From contig OY294068.1 in assembly GCA_958510875.1 (NCBI GenBank), positions 14,299,282-14,363,281 of the forward strand: 64,000 bases of DNA, given 5' to 3'. The notes beneath the pieces are model-generated. The model did not search any database. It was not told the DNA's origin and saw nothing but the letters and a program-made list of their open reading frames with translations. Made by a program: the position numbers and the translations under genes. Source of the stretch: Endomychus coccineus. Lineage: Eukaryota; Arthropoda; Insecta; Coleoptera; Endomychidae. Of this stretch, positions 53,301 through 60,877 are shown piece after piece (position 1 is the first letter of the stretch; each line of letters starts with the position of its first letter).

Positions 53301-56300
53301 CCATTACAACACACCAGAGACCGAAGAACAGCCGAAACAGTGAATTTGTCCTGGCGAATCGAAGCCGAAAAAGGCCAAAGTGGGTTTATCGGCCAACAAA
53401 GTCATGACGACAGTTTTTTGGGATGCACACGGCATCGTCCATATCGATTACCTTGAAAAGGGCAAAACGATCACCGGTGTATATCAGGTAGAGCTGTTGG
53501 ATCGATTCGACGCCGATTTGAGGCGAAAGCGGTCGCATTTGGCAAAGAAAAAAGTGCTCTTCCACCAGGACAACGCACATGTCCGCAGTCGCAATGGCAA
53601 AATTGCATGAATTGCGCTACGAATTGGTTCGTCATCCACCATATTCTCCAGATTTGGCCCCCTGCGATTTCCTATATCTCTGTTCGTGAATTCGAGTATA
53701 GTTATTCAGATTCTCCCCATAGTTCAACCATTGATAAAATTCATGTATTTTAATCAATACTTGAACATATCAAACTAAAATGGGGTAAATTTCGACGTTC
53801 TTAGAAATAATAACCTGTTGTAACTCCCAAATCACTAAAACGTACTTCGTGATAATATTCTGAATCAGACAATCATCTTGTATCTGAAATTCCACAGAAA
53901 TTATAAACACAATGATTCTCCAACGAAGTAAGAGCTATTTTGAGAAGAAATACTTTGAAAAATGTCATGCTTAAACTTTTCCTAGATGGATAATTTTCAG
54001 ATCACAAAGAATTGCAAAATTGATGAGATATAATTCAATGGTAAATATCTATAAACAGTTTCTTAGGTGTATTCGATTGCCTGTAAAATATATTTTACAA
54101 TAAGTGTAAACATTTGCAATAGACAGGGCGGTATCTAGCCTAGAAAATGGGAGTGGGGGGTGTCGTTCGACTTAGAAAACGGTCCAAATTGAAGGTTAGA
54201 TGGATAATTTTCAGATCATAAAGAATTGCAAAATTGATGAAATATTATTCAATGGAAATATCTATAAACAATTTCTTAGGTGTATTCGATTGCCTGTAAA
54301 AAATACTTTACAATAAGTGTAAACATTTGCAACAGACAGGGCCGTATTTAGCCTAAAAAATGATCCAAATTGAAGGTTAGAGTTATAATTTAAAATAATA
54401 TAGCCCTTTAAAAAAGGTTTCATGTGGCTAATTTTCGTTTTCGAATTTTTGTTTGAAATGTTGTCGGAATTGAAGACCATTACATGATCCTGGTCCTTGT
54501 AGACACAGATAATCTGAAACTACATGTTCTATAATGAAATGACACCTACAGATGTTCAATAATCACATACATATGTTTTAGATATCCCTTAGACAATATA
54601 GTTAATTTACAAGTATTTAATTAAACCAAATATTGAATGAATGTAGGTATCAGTAAGACCATAAACAATATGATAATCAATACGGATTCAATTCTGTTTT
54701 TATTTAACAATCGTTGGCTTTAATATTTCATTTCGAATTAAAATTCGGCATGGTTGTATCAATAAGTTGTCCTTTGTCAAAGCTATTGAAATAATAGCGA
54801 AACGCGTCACATATTATATTGTTGTGGATATTAAGAACATATACAGTTTTTATTTAACATTAGTTATGGATACCCATCAAAGTAATGGCCAACTCGATTA
54901 AACTTATTTTAATTGATACGGATATTATTGCTGCAAAATTGGAAGCTAATATTTTTCTGATTACAGAAATAATTGCTAGGGTAGCTTCTAGGGAGGTTCC
55001 TCCTTTCAGACCCGCCATAGGTCAGAGGGATTGTCCAGACGATTTGTTAGAACTGATGGAAAAATGCTGGTCGGATAATCCGGACGATAGACCAACATTC
55101 GAATATATCAAAATAACCCTTCGGAGCATAATGAAGTAACGTTCGATTTCAAATCCACGGATTGCTATAGTTCATAAAACTTATTAATTTTCAGAGGTTA
55201 CTGCGAAAATCTCATGGACGATCTTCTTCGAAGAATGGAACAGTATGCGAATAATCTGGAGGCGCTAGTCGGCGAAAAAACCGAACAATTGAGTCAAGAA
55301 AAACGCCGATCGGAAGAACTTTTGTACCAAGTATTGCCAAGACCAGTTGCTCAACAATTGATGTTGGGTGAATTGGTGAGGCCGGAACAATTTGAATGCG
55401 TGACCATTTATTTCAGTGACATCGTTGGTTTCACTGCACTATGTGCCCAAAGTACACCAATGCAGGTTACGAATCGTTGACATAAATTATATTTCATTTA
55501 TTTTCTAACAATCGTGGTCTTATTACAGGTAGTGGATTTTCTGAATGATTTATATAGTACCTTTGATCGGATCATAGGATTTTACGACGTCTATAAGGTA
55601 AACTAAAGGATTCAGTTTCTAGCATATTTGTCACCTTCCATATAACTAAGGAATAATTTTGCAAGAATAGATTGAATAAATTTCAGACTTTGCCTTCTAT
55701 CCTCCTGGATATCTAAATAATATTGAAGAACGTTCCATAGGTAGTTCATTTACAAATTAGGTGACTCCCAGATTGCCTGTATTTTAGTGACATCTAGCTG
55801 TAAGAAGATACACTATCTTCCAAAAGAAGAAAACTTTCAAATTATCGTGTTCGTCAAACCGACTGACTTGGTTTTGATATTATCCTATAGATGACACTAC
55901 TAATACGCATATTTGCTAAGAATGATAATTATTGCCTATGGATAATTGTTTAAAATTAAAACCATTTACGAACAGGGCCGGATTTAGGTCTGTGGAGGCC
56001 CCTTGGCAGAACTCGTGTGGGGGTCCTACCTCCTACCATTCGAAAAAAAAAACTAAAATTTTACTGTTCTTTTATAAATAACATGTATTTTAAAATGATT
56101 AAACGAAGTGGCACCTCAACAAAATAATCCTCTAAATGTGCGGATTATTTTTAACGTGTGCTGCCCCCCTTAAATCCGGCCCTGGGGTAAAACACTTCAT
56201 AGTAGATTTTGGGTTTGCGTTGGTGGTGTTTGATTCATCATAAGGATGTTACATTTACATTTTTGTCCATGCAGGTGGAAACCATCGGAGATGCCTACAT

Positions 56301-56854
56301 GGTAGTATCAGGATTACCAGAACGTAACGGAAACTGGCATGCCCAGCACATAGGCTTGCTCTCGTTGAATATTCTCGAAGCTGTCAAGTCTTTCAGTATT
56401 CAACACAAGCCAGATTATCAACTGAAATTGAGAATCGGTGTGCATTCAGGTCCGGTTTGTGCCGGCGTGGTTGGGCAAAAAATGCCACACTACTGTCTTT
56501 TCGGGGATACAGTCAACACCGCTAGCCGAATGGAAAGCACAGGTCAAGGTTAGGAAATTTTTTCCACTACATGAGATATACAACCAAAAGTCATTCCAGT
56601 ATACCTGTACCTTGAAATTATACATTTTAGCATTGAAAATACACGTTAGTGAGACAGCAAAACAAATATTGGACACATTTGGAACTTTCAAGTTAGAATT
56701 ACGAGGTGAAGTCGAATTAAAAGGAAAAGGACTTTCAACAACATACTGGTTACTAGGATGTTCAGAGACAAATCTAAGACATCCTCCAAAACAAGATCAC
56801 ATTCCCAATGAGCCAGAAAGCAGTCCCTATCCTCTGATCTTCATGGGAAACTAA
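17346..56854 (+). CDS. Receptor guanylate cyclase, natriuretic-peptide-receptor type (5' end missing)
   Basis: Single-pass receptor making cGMP from GTP. Eighteen exons join in one frame with GT-AG introns: 17346-17511, 21778-21934, 23050-23169, 23442-23551, 23866-24054, 43164-43299, 47625-47861, 49715-49799, 50107-50224, 50333-50506, 52307-52483, 52538-52697, 52758-52916, 54967-55135, 55195-55465, 55529-55597, 56275-56548, 56631-56854. They encode 997 residues and end in TAA. Domains: ANF-receptor ectodomain (about 1-371; [39 protein letters not shown]), one transmembrane helix (about 376-397), kinase-homology domain (about 440-718), coiled-coil linker, cyclase domain (about 770-965). The first exon begins in mid-codon, so signal peptide and N-terminal ectodomain are absent; I did not find them upstream. 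The ectodomain resembles vertebrate NPR-A/B most, and orphan insect receptor cyclases. Intron 24055-43163 hosts three antisense reductase genes. Confidence 0.93.
18014..18099. mobile_element. Solo mariner end
   Basis: About 86 bp from GATGGTACATCA to CCCTCGTA match the inverted left end of the mariner at 24371-24457, including TTTCAGG at the TIR. No partner end or coding part is nearby. Confidence 0.7.
18878..19382. mobile_element. hAT-type MITE
   Basis: Ends CAGGGCCGGATTA and, inverted, CAGTGCTGGATTA. The exact 8-bp duplication ATTTTTGG lies at 18870-18877 and 19383-19390. It is 505 bp with no transposase. A relative with similar ends is at 55973-56184. Confidence 0.85.
19770..19847 (+). 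CDS. Candidate 78-bp in-frame exon of the guanylate cyclase
   Basis: A stretch flanked by TTTTCAG and GTAAGT is open in phase 0, the phase of both neighbouring exons (17511 and 21778). It encodes 26 residues beginning [15 protein letters not shown] and ending WNKSDSA. It would insert between ITGMGDQ and [10 protein letters not shown] in the ectodomain. Both junction forms read through, so it could be a cassette exon or a constitutive one. It could also be a chance open frame, but two good splice sites, symmetric phase and no stop make that less likely. Confidence 0.55.
22437..22518 (-). tRNA. tRNA-Ser (anticodon GCT)
   Basis: An 82-nt cloverleaf on the - strand. Acceptor GACGAGG pairs with CCTCGTC, the anticodon loop is CTGCTAA, there is a long variable arm as required for serine, and the T loop is GGTTCGAATCC. 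No CCA is encoded. A run of eight T follows as the RNA polymerase III terminator. It lies in a guanylate cyclase intron, antisense to that gene. Confidence 0.96.
22912..22984 (-). tRNA. tRNA-Met, elongator (anticodon CAT)
   Basis: A 73-nt cloverleaf on the - strand. Acceptor GCCTCGG pairs with CCGGGGC (one G-U pair), D arm GCGCAGTAGGTAGCGC, anticodon loop CTCATAA, T arm GTGAGTTCGATCCTCAC, discriminator A. The G1-C72 pair and D-arm sequence fit the elongator, not the initiator. TTTT lies a few bases downstream. It is 393 bp from the tRNA-Ser gene in the same orientation and the same host intron. Confidence 0.96.
24373..25018 (+). mobile_element. Internally deleted mariner
   Basis: TA-flanked ends with a shared inner TIR segment AAGTCCCTGAAAA. 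The reading frame starts like a mariner transposase ([20 protein letters not shown], then FYCG), then frameshifts. It jumps straight to the [14 protein letters not shown] block, so the central catalytic part is deleted. The remains end in a second frame with LKKWLD. It inserts into the large cyclase intron. Confidence 0.85.
25449..28146 (-). CDS. Carbonyl reductase-like SDR, gene A
   Basis: NADPH-dependent short-chain dehydrogenase/reductase of the CBR1 type, cytosolic, reducing ketones, quinones and other carbonyls. Exons on the - strand: 28146-28123, 28067-27807, 27722-27484, 25782-25449. All introns are GT-AG and the frame holds throughout, giving 285 residues, close to human CBR1 (277). 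The start MAAEKIAI is followed by the nucleotide-binding TGGNKGIG. Later landmarks are LTSRD, NNAA, catalytic Ser in VVNLSS and YCVSK (YxxxK). The C-terminal exon has [12 protein letters not shown]. Intron 3 holds the hAT element 26386-27375. A TTTATT at 25137 could be its poly(A) signal. Most divergent of the three at the Ser loop. Active on present evidence. Confidence 0.92.
26386..27375 (+). mobile_element. Deleted hAT element inside gene A intron 3
   Basis: Ends CAGTGGCGGCT and AGCCGCCACTG, with an exact 8-bp duplication GTAACTAC (26378-26385 and 27376-27383). The interior keeps hAT transposase scraps on the + strand: [18 protein letters not shown] near 26930, and the C-terminal dimerisation motif [14 protein letters not shown] with LSIEKK near 27150-27250. 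It shares end sequence with the hAT at 45339-47208. Confidence 0.9.
28616..29960 (+). mobile_element. Degenerate LINE
   Basis: Reverse transcriptase N-terminal block near 28780-28960 ([15 protein letters not shown], then [15 protein letters not shown]), the [12 protein letters not shown] box near 29310, and the C-terminal [20 protein letters not shown] near 29455. The catalytic YADD region between these is lost. Frameshifts are frequent. Confidence 0.75.
30426..32729 (-). mobile_element. Long-TIR Tc1/mariner-superfamily element, copy 2
   Basis: Same ends (CAGGATGTCCTCGAACTGCG) and TA flanks as copy 1, with the same inverted arms of about 600 bp and the same false start in the left arm. It lies between reductase genes A and B in the cyclase intron. 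Confidence 0.9.
31100..32164 (-). pseudogene. Transposase pseudogene of the long-TIR element, copy 2
   Basis: The start is at 32164. Relative to copy 1, five codons are missing in the Arg-rich linker ([13 protein letters not shown]). It has a nonsense change directly after HFYAD (GAA to TAA), but keeps the tryptophan that is a stop in copy 1 ([12 protein letters not shown]). It shares with copy 1 the frameshift before [11 protein letters not shown]. The C-terminal 140 codons are open, ending [11 protein letters not shown]. Confidence 0.85.
33187..35991 (-). CDS. Carbonyl reductase-like SDR, gene B
   Basis: Exons on the - strand: 35991-35968, 34382-34122, 34059-33821, 33517-33187; 284 residues. 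The start MAAVKIAV runs into [24 protein letters not shown], catalytic Ser in [12 protein letters not shown] and YIVSK are all present, and [12 protein letters not shown] follows. Exon sizes 24/261/239 are identical to gene A, so the two arose by duplication with introns in place. Intron 1 contains a Penelope-like fragment (34526-35806). Candidate poly(A) signals are TTTATT at 33169 and 33055. No frameshift or stop was seen, so it is probably functional. Substrate cannot be told from sequence. Confidence 0.92.
34526..35806 (+). mobile_element. Penelope-like retroelement fragment with GIY-YIG endonuclease
   Basis: The open frame 34884-35597 (237 codons) encodes the end of the reverse transcriptase region ([17 protein letters not shown]) and a GIY-YIG endonuclease ([20 protein letters not shown], then [12 protein letters not shown]). 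Penelope-like elements are the retroelements that carry this endonuclease C-terminal to RT. About 45 bp at 34526-34566 recur inverted at 35756-35806, framing it. The RT core is missing, so it is 5'-truncated. It sits in reductase gene B intron 1, antisense to that gene. Confidence 0.8.
36731..42034 (-). CDS. Carbonyl reductase-like SDR, gene C
   Basis: Exons on the - strand: 42034-42005, 41955-41695, 39561-39329, 37055-36731; 282 residues. The start [10 protein letters not shown] is two codons longer than in genes A and B, and exon 3 is two codons shorter (233 bp). The motifs are [42 protein letters not shown] and [12 protein letters not shown]; Asp-Thr of the usual VDTD is VNTD here. Introns 2 and 3 contain Penelope-like and LINE remnants, making this the longest of the three loci. 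A TTTATT at 36668 is a good poly(A) candidate. The frame is clean. Confidence 0.92.
37745..38130 (-). pseudogene. LINE reverse transcriptase fragment in gene C intron 3
   Basis: The - strand reads [13 protein letters not shown], then stops, then [30 protein letters not shown] and [14 protein letters not shown]. These are consecutive non-LTR reverse transcriptase blocks, truncated before the YADD box. Confidence 0.8.
38131..39328. other. Gene C intron 3, remainder
   Basis: No further gene, RNA or element end recognised. Confidence 0.4.
39995..40760 (+). pseudogene. Penelope-like reverse transcriptase fragments in gene C intron 2
   Basis: The + strand has an upstream RT-like piece (about 39995-40200), then [20 protein letters not shown] and the catalytic [13 protein letters not shown] near 40495. 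Sequence at 40690-40760 (GATGATGG, then GGTACCTGAAAGGTCCTC) resembles the repeated ends at 49570-49620. Truncated and frameshifted. Confidence 0.7.
40761..41694. other. Gene C intron 2, remainder
   Basis: AT-rich, nothing recognised. Confidence 0.4.
42035..43163. other. Region between gene C start and the next cyclase exon
   Basis: It should contain the gene C promoter on the - strand, but no core promoter motif was convincing. No other gene seen. Confidence 0.4.
43911..44140. repeat. Short inverted repeat
   Basis: About 45-55 bp at 43911-43965 (AACCACATCTGAACC onward, including TTTGTTAAATGAAAATTCGC) recur inverted at 44087-44140 with few mismatches, about 120 bp apart. Possibly a degenerate MITE. 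Confidence 0.65.
44480..45163 (-). mobile_element. Internally deleted copy of the DD41D-type element
   Basis: TA-flanked ends match 57190-58687. Read on the - strand it keeps the transposase start (MPLTT) and then jumps to the last codons. The deletion removes about 1 kb between two copies of CACAGCA. The subterminal motif CTTGGTCAAGGGTGG occurs twice at each end. It lies in the cyclase intron 43300-47624. Confidence 0.88.
45339..47208 (-). mobile_element. hAT transposon, degenerate
   Basis: Ends CAGTGGCGGCTC and GAGCCGCCACTG, with the exact 8-bp duplication GCAGCAAT (45331-45338 and 47209-47216). Transposase pieces on the - strand include the C-terminal dimerisation block [20 protein letters not shown] and [13 protein letters not shown] at 45730-45840, and upstream fragments around 46030-46730. 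Frameshifts and stops break the frame. Confidence 0.9.
48120..49690 (+). mobile_element. Penelope-like element in an inverted-repeat frame
   Basis: The sequence at 48120-48320 recurs inverted at about 49490-49690, with ATAATCAACC, TTAAAGTACTGAGG and GCCTGTTTAAATA all shared. Inside it a second, shorter inverted pair (TTGTCTAATTTCCACAA near 48887 and its complement near 49394) flanks a GIY-YIG endonuclease fragment ([20 protein letters not shown], 49000-49075). No reverse transcriptase remains. Confidence 0.7.
49715..49799 (+). other. Transmembrane exon of the guanylate cyclase
   Basis: This 85-bp exon encodes a hydrophobic run, [18 protein letters not shown] followed by LIFLTC, which is the only membrane-spanning segment in the predicted protein. 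It separates the cysteine-containing juxtamembrane ectodomain (VPKCGF, then a second Cys) from the basic intracellular start in the next exon. Confidence 0.9.
50900..51850 (-). pseudogene. LINE RNase H remnant
   Basis: The - strand reads [19 protein letters not shown], then [17 protein letters not shown] (51450-51570). This is an RNase H domain with the first catalytic Asp changed to Glu (WFTDG to WFTEG). Flanking sequence is GC-richer than the intron around it and probably belongs to the same old element, but no further domain was certain. Confidence 0.55.
53222..53672 (+). pseudogene. mariner transposase central fragment
   Basis: The + strand reads [19 protein letters not shown], then [20 protein letters not shown], then [12 protein letters not shown], then in another frame [20 protein letters not shown] and CDF. 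The first catalytic Asp (normally VDETW) is Asn here. An in-frame stop and frameshifts also kill it. No TIRs found. Same family as 24373-25018. Confidence 0.85.
53690..54395. repeat. Unclassified repeat with an internal tandem duplication
   Basis: Two direct copies of about 200 bp, at about 53985-54193 and 54196-54385, each running from GATGGATAATTTTCAGATCA to CCAAATTGAAGGTTAGA. The whole block from AGTTATTCAGATTC resembles 59665-60240 at lower identity, which makes it a dispersed family. Confidence 0.65.
55195..56854 (+). other. Coiled-coil linker, cyclase catalytic domain and tail
   Basis: Four exons. The signalling-helix linker is [20 protein letters not shown]. Catalytic features present: first metal Asp in YFSDIVGFT, second metal Asp in [13 protein letters not shown], guanine-specifying Glu (VETIGD) and Cys (YCLFGDTVN), and the catalytic Asn/Arg in [10 protein letters not shown]. 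Everything needed for GTP cyclisation is therefore intact. A short C-terminal tail follows the conserved GKG motif and ends at 56854. Confidence 0.92.
55973..56184. mobile_element. Short MITE in a cyclase intron
   Basis: The inverted ends CAGGGCCGGATTTA and TAAATCCGGCCCTG are perfect complements and resemble the hAT MITE at 18878. I could not find a target duplication. Confidence 0.65.
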
Positions 56855-56880
56855 TTGTACACGATGGTACCTATATCGTC

Positions 56881-56886
56881 AATAAA
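56881..56886 (+). promoter_or_regulatory. Candidate polyadenylation signal of the guanylate cyclase
   Basis: AATAAA 27 bases after the stop codon. A second AATAAA near 56953 is an alternative. Confidence 0.5.
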
Positions 56887-57189
56887 TTGTGTCAAATTAA
56901 AAGATTATGTTATTTAACATTCTAGATATCAAGCAAGTAATAAAGTATACGAATAAAAACATGCTGTTTTGAATTAAATGTACCTTAAACATACTGTTCT
57001 TTGATCATTGATCAATCACATCAAATATTATTATTCATTTTTGGTGAGCCAAATGAACAAATAATAACAATGACTTTCTGCTGGATGTACAGCAGAATTG
57101 AAATATATCAAAACAATGTTCTTATATTTTTGGAATTTTTCACTGAAGGTAAAATCACAAACACCCTTTACCACTATAGAAAAATAATA

Positions 57190-58687
57190 CCGGGATATCA
57201 AAATTATCTTGGTCAAGGGTGGTTGTGGAATCTAAAACGTGTGTCTTACTTTACGTTTGAAATAATTATGTCACTGTCACACTGACATCATCAATAACCT
57301 ACAAATTTCACACCTATTTATTTCAGTAGTAAAACAATAATGAACTACAAATTAAAAATTATCTTGGTCAAGGGTGGTTGTGGAATGTAAAACGTGTGTC
57401 TTACTTTAAATTTTTGAATATGTTTTGTTGTGTCGGAATCTGTTAAGTCATTGTGCTGAAATTTTGTAATCCAGTTTTTGAATCATGCCTCTTACCACAC
57501 AGCACAAAAATTTCCTGATTGAAGCCTATTTTCGAACGAGTGCGCTAGTTAATGGAAATTGGCAAAACAGTCAACGTTTGTGTTTGGACAATTTTCGAGA
57601 TCACTTCCCAGACGTGGCAATATTACCGGACAATTTTTATGAGTGCCTTACAAATTGTGTTGAAGTATTTCGCGAAACTGGTTGTGTGCATCATAAAAAA
57701 GGTGCTGGTAGACCAAGAGTTCCTACAGAAGAAGTTGTCAATGACGTTCGTCAACGTATGGAAGAGGAGCCTGCAAAACCTTTGAAACGTCTTTCTCAGG
57801 AAATTGGACTTTCTTATGGAACATGTCAGAAGATTTTAAAGAAAGACTTGAACATGCATCCATATAAGATGCAAGCACAACAAGCTCATCTGCCCGCAGA
57901 CCACCCCAGACGCCTTGCTTACTGCCATTGGTTTGTCAATAATTTAATGAATGACGATCTTCTGGACTTAACTTTTTTTTCTGACGAAGCGTGGTTCCGC
58001 CTTTCGGGATACATCAATTCTCAAAATATGCGAATGTGGAGCAATGATAACCCTCATGTTTTTACTGAATCGCCACTACATGCTCAAAATATCGGTGTTT
58101 GGATGGCAGTTTCTCGCAGAAGAAGAATTGGGCCAATTTTTTTCGATGTCACCGTCAACGCAGAAAGGTACAGACACAACTTTTTGGCTGAATTTGTGCA
58201 ACAGTTAAACGATGATGAACTTAGGTACGTTTATTTCCAGCATAACGGTGCAACAGCACATACTACACGAGAAAATATTGCTTTGCTCCGGGAATTTTTT
58301 GAGGAACGGCTGATAAGTTTGCATACAGAAGTTGAGTTTCCTCCGAGATCACCTTGTTTGACAATTATGGACTACTTTATATTTCCTTACTTGAAAAACA
58401 AGATTTTCGCAACTCTGGTAAATAATTTGCAAGAACTTCAACAAAGAATAGTTCAGCAATGTGCAACCATAACGCCAGAAATGCTGCAAAACGGTTTTCA
58501 CAGCATGAGGATGGGCTTCAACTTGTGCATCGAACAAAACGGGGGACATTTCCAACAATTACTGTAATTTAGTTTTTCTTATTGATGATGTCAGTGTGAC
58601 AGTGACATAATTATTTCAAACGTAAAGTAAGACACACGTTTTAGATTCCACAACCACCCTTGATCAAGATAATTTTTGATATTCCGG
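57190..58687 (+). mobile_element. Full-length DD41D-type Tc1/mariner-superfamily element
   Basis: 1498 bp between TA dinucleotides, with TIRs of about 108-110 bp (57190-57297 and 58578-58687) starting CCGGGATATC / CCGGAATATC. A direct repeat of the subterminal motif CTTGGTCAAGGGTGG lies inside the left end near 57360. It encodes one open transposase frame. Confidence 0.93.
57485..58567 (+). CDS. Transposase, Tc1/mariner superfamily, catalytic Asp replaced
   Basis: 360 residues, uninterrupted. The N-terminal half holds a helix-turn-helix region (about 60-140, including EIGLSYGTCQKILKKDLN). The catalytic half has Asp167 in FFSDEAWF and the second block FQHNGATAHT, where the expected Asp is Asn254 (codon AAC, 58244-58246). 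The third is Asp296 in SPCLTIMDYF. There are 41 residues between positions two and three, the spacing of the DD41D (rosa-like) group. SPCL in place of the usual SPDL is a second oddity. With Asn at a metal-binding position the enzyme is predicted inactive although the frame is intact. The start is the first ATG after the left TIR. Confidence 0.92.
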   Translation: MPLTTQHKNFLIEAYFRTSALVNGNWQNSQRLCLDNFRDHFPDVAILPDNFYECLTNCVEVFRETGCVHHKKGAGRPRVPTEEVVNDVRQRMEEEPAKPLKRLSQEIGLSYGTCQKILKKDLNMHPYKMQAQQAHLPADHPRRLAYCHWFVNNLMNDDLLDLTFFSDEAWFRLSGYINSQNMRMWSNDNPHVFTESPLHAQNIGVWMAVSRRRRIGPIFFDVTVNAERYRHNFLAEFVQQLNDDELRYVYFQHNGATAHTTRENIALLREFFEERLISLHTEVEFPPRSPCLTIMDYFIFPYLKNKIFATLVNNLQELQQRIVQQCATITPEMLQNGFHSMRMGFNLCIEQNGGHFQQLL

Positions 58688-58699
58688 TATTATGGCATA

Positions 58700-58880
58700 C
58701 TGGCTGGCGGCTTGTGTCCAATGACAACTTAATAATAATAAGTAACCTTGACAATACATGATATAATATAAAACCAAGTACAGTTCCTTGTGGCACACCT
58801 TTCAATACCCTATAGTAAACGTCGTTTATCCGCACTTTTAATCCCACATGAATGATTCTACTCATTGAGGAATACCAATT
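58700..58880 (-). pseudogene. LINE reverse transcriptase fragment
   Basis: The - strand reads VGLKVRINDVYYRVLKGVPQ and then GTVLGFILY, the region just before the catalytic box of a non-LTR reverse transcriptase. It directly abuts the right end of the DD41D element, so that element probably inserted next to or into an older LINE. Confidence 0.65.
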
Positions 58881-60877
58881 TTCTGACCAGGCAAAAATTA
58901 CGCGTTGAAATGAAAAAAAAAAAGAAGTCTTGTAGGAAACAAATAATTTATTAACAAAAATTATAGTATAAAATCTCAGTTGGTGAAACCCTTTAAATTT
59001 TTTTTTGAGACAACCACCCCAAATGCAACTACATCTACTACATAAGTCTCGTAATTTTGAGCATTCTAGTTATGTTCCTTGTGAGTCTAGCAATTTGAAA
59101 CATTGTAAAAGTTACAATATACACAATTAACAATTAAATAAGCCACTGCAAATTAAAAAAAGACATAAAAAGATCAAACCATGCAAAAGTGGTTCGAGTA
59201 CTTCACTTGTTTTATTATTTCAATATGTTGCTTATGAATTAATGATAATAATGAGTAAATATTTTTTGAAGATCCAAAAAAATCAATAATAATTTTAAAT
59301 TAATTCGTAGAAAATTAAATTATAGAAATCTGCTTATTTTTCAATTAGATTTAACAAACGCCATTTCTCATTTATTTATAAAATTCATCCCCACTTCGCC
59401 TACAATATTCATAAAATTTAAAGGAATATTTAATACAATTCTCTAAAAATTTATTTGGGCAATTAATTATAAACCCATTCAATGAAATAACCAAATAAAA
59501 ACAAACTTCTTTCATATTTCAAAATAATTCCAAAAAAATTATTATTATTTGATAAATTAATCTATTGCAAGAGTACATTAATTATCTTCAATGTAATTAA
59601 TAGGGGATTTATCTTTATAAAATTTTCAGATACATGATAATAATCCATGAAGATCCCAACTATGTATTACTAGTTATTCAGATTCTAACTCCTCATACTT
59701 CCAACATATGAAACTGAAATAGGGGACATTTCAAGGCTCATTCTTTCTGAGTAATTTTGCCCCAAATCACTAAAATTATACTTATGCCACCATTTTTTTT
59801 ACTGTTTATTCATTTATTTCACCGATTCTCATAAATTACACAGAAATAATGACCATAAACATTCTTCAGTTATTTTGAGAAGGAAAATTGACAGATTCAG
59901 CCTTGAAATTTTCCTAGATGAATAATTTTCAGATCAAAACAAATTACAAAAATTAACAAAATATAATATGATGATGTTTTCGATTTATTATATTGCTTGT
60001 GGAATAGATTTCACAATAATAGGTACATTTTTCCAGATTCTTGAAAATAAACATGAAAATAAGCAAAAAAAATTGTAAAAAACAAAATACAATTTGTATA
60101 TACACAAAGATATTTTTAATACCTATGAGGAGATTTTTAGGTGTATTCAATTATAGTAATATTGCTTGTAAAATAGATTTTAAAATAAATGTAAGCACTT
60201 ATTTTAGTTCAAGTAGTCTTGAGAATAAAGATCAATTTATTTGAGTAAAATAACTACTAAAAATTTCACTTTCATTAATTTAATAAATAACTGTGACTAT
60301 AGTTTGGCAATACTGTAGCTTCTTCAAACAAATATTACGTGTTATTTGTTTCAAGAAACTATGTTACATTTATTTATTAAATTAGTAAAAATCAAACATT
60401 TAATAGTTAATTTTAGAATGGATTTTCATCACGTAATGGCTGATTATATTCAATAAACATGTTTGTTTACAATATGCAGTATAAAATACACAATCTACAC
60501 ATCTAAAACATTTAGTTTCACTTGGTAAGATATTCATTAATCACATCACACAGAAGGTAAATAATTACCCCCTAATTCATATGTAGATATTCCTATGAAT
60601 ATATAAAGATAATATTAATAATATAGTTTCACCCAAATATTGAATGAATTTTGGTAAAATTAGTAATAATTAATGGATTGCACTGAAAAAATAATAAACA
60701 AATTATGAGTTATTGTAGAAAAATCTCACCGTTCCAATATCGAAACATGCTTCAAGTATTTATAAATAAAATACAGATATCAGAAGCATTGAAAAACATT
60801 TAACATAACTTCTACCAAATTTTAGTATATTTTTGCTGTTACTAAAGCAAATATTCCATTTGCGTATAGATTTTATA
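58881..60877. other. AT-rich intergenic region with a repeat relative
   Basis: No gene seen. About 59665-60240 is a diverged relative of the repeat at 53690-54395 (shared ATAATTTTCAGATCA and GATTTATTTTACAAT-like stretches). Confidence 0.45.

Larger units (their letters stand above)
50107..55135 (+). other. Kinase-homology domain exons of the guanylate cyclase
   Basis: Six exons encode a protein-kinase-like regulatory domain. The VAIKK lysine is present ([12 protein letters not shown]). The catalytic loop HRD is replaced by [10 protein letters not shown] and the DFG by SDYG, so it is a pseudokinase, as in all receptor guanylate cyclases. Other kinase landmarks are MLWVAPELL (APE), [13 protein letters not shown] and the C-lobe DDRPTF. 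The domain is known in the family to couple ligand binding to the cyclase. Confidence 0.9.

Noticed and set aside
55973..56184. hAT insertion with target duplication
   Set aside because: The inverted ends are clear but the 8-bp flanks (TTTACGAA and GGGTAAAA) do not match, so only a MITE-like repeat is claimed.
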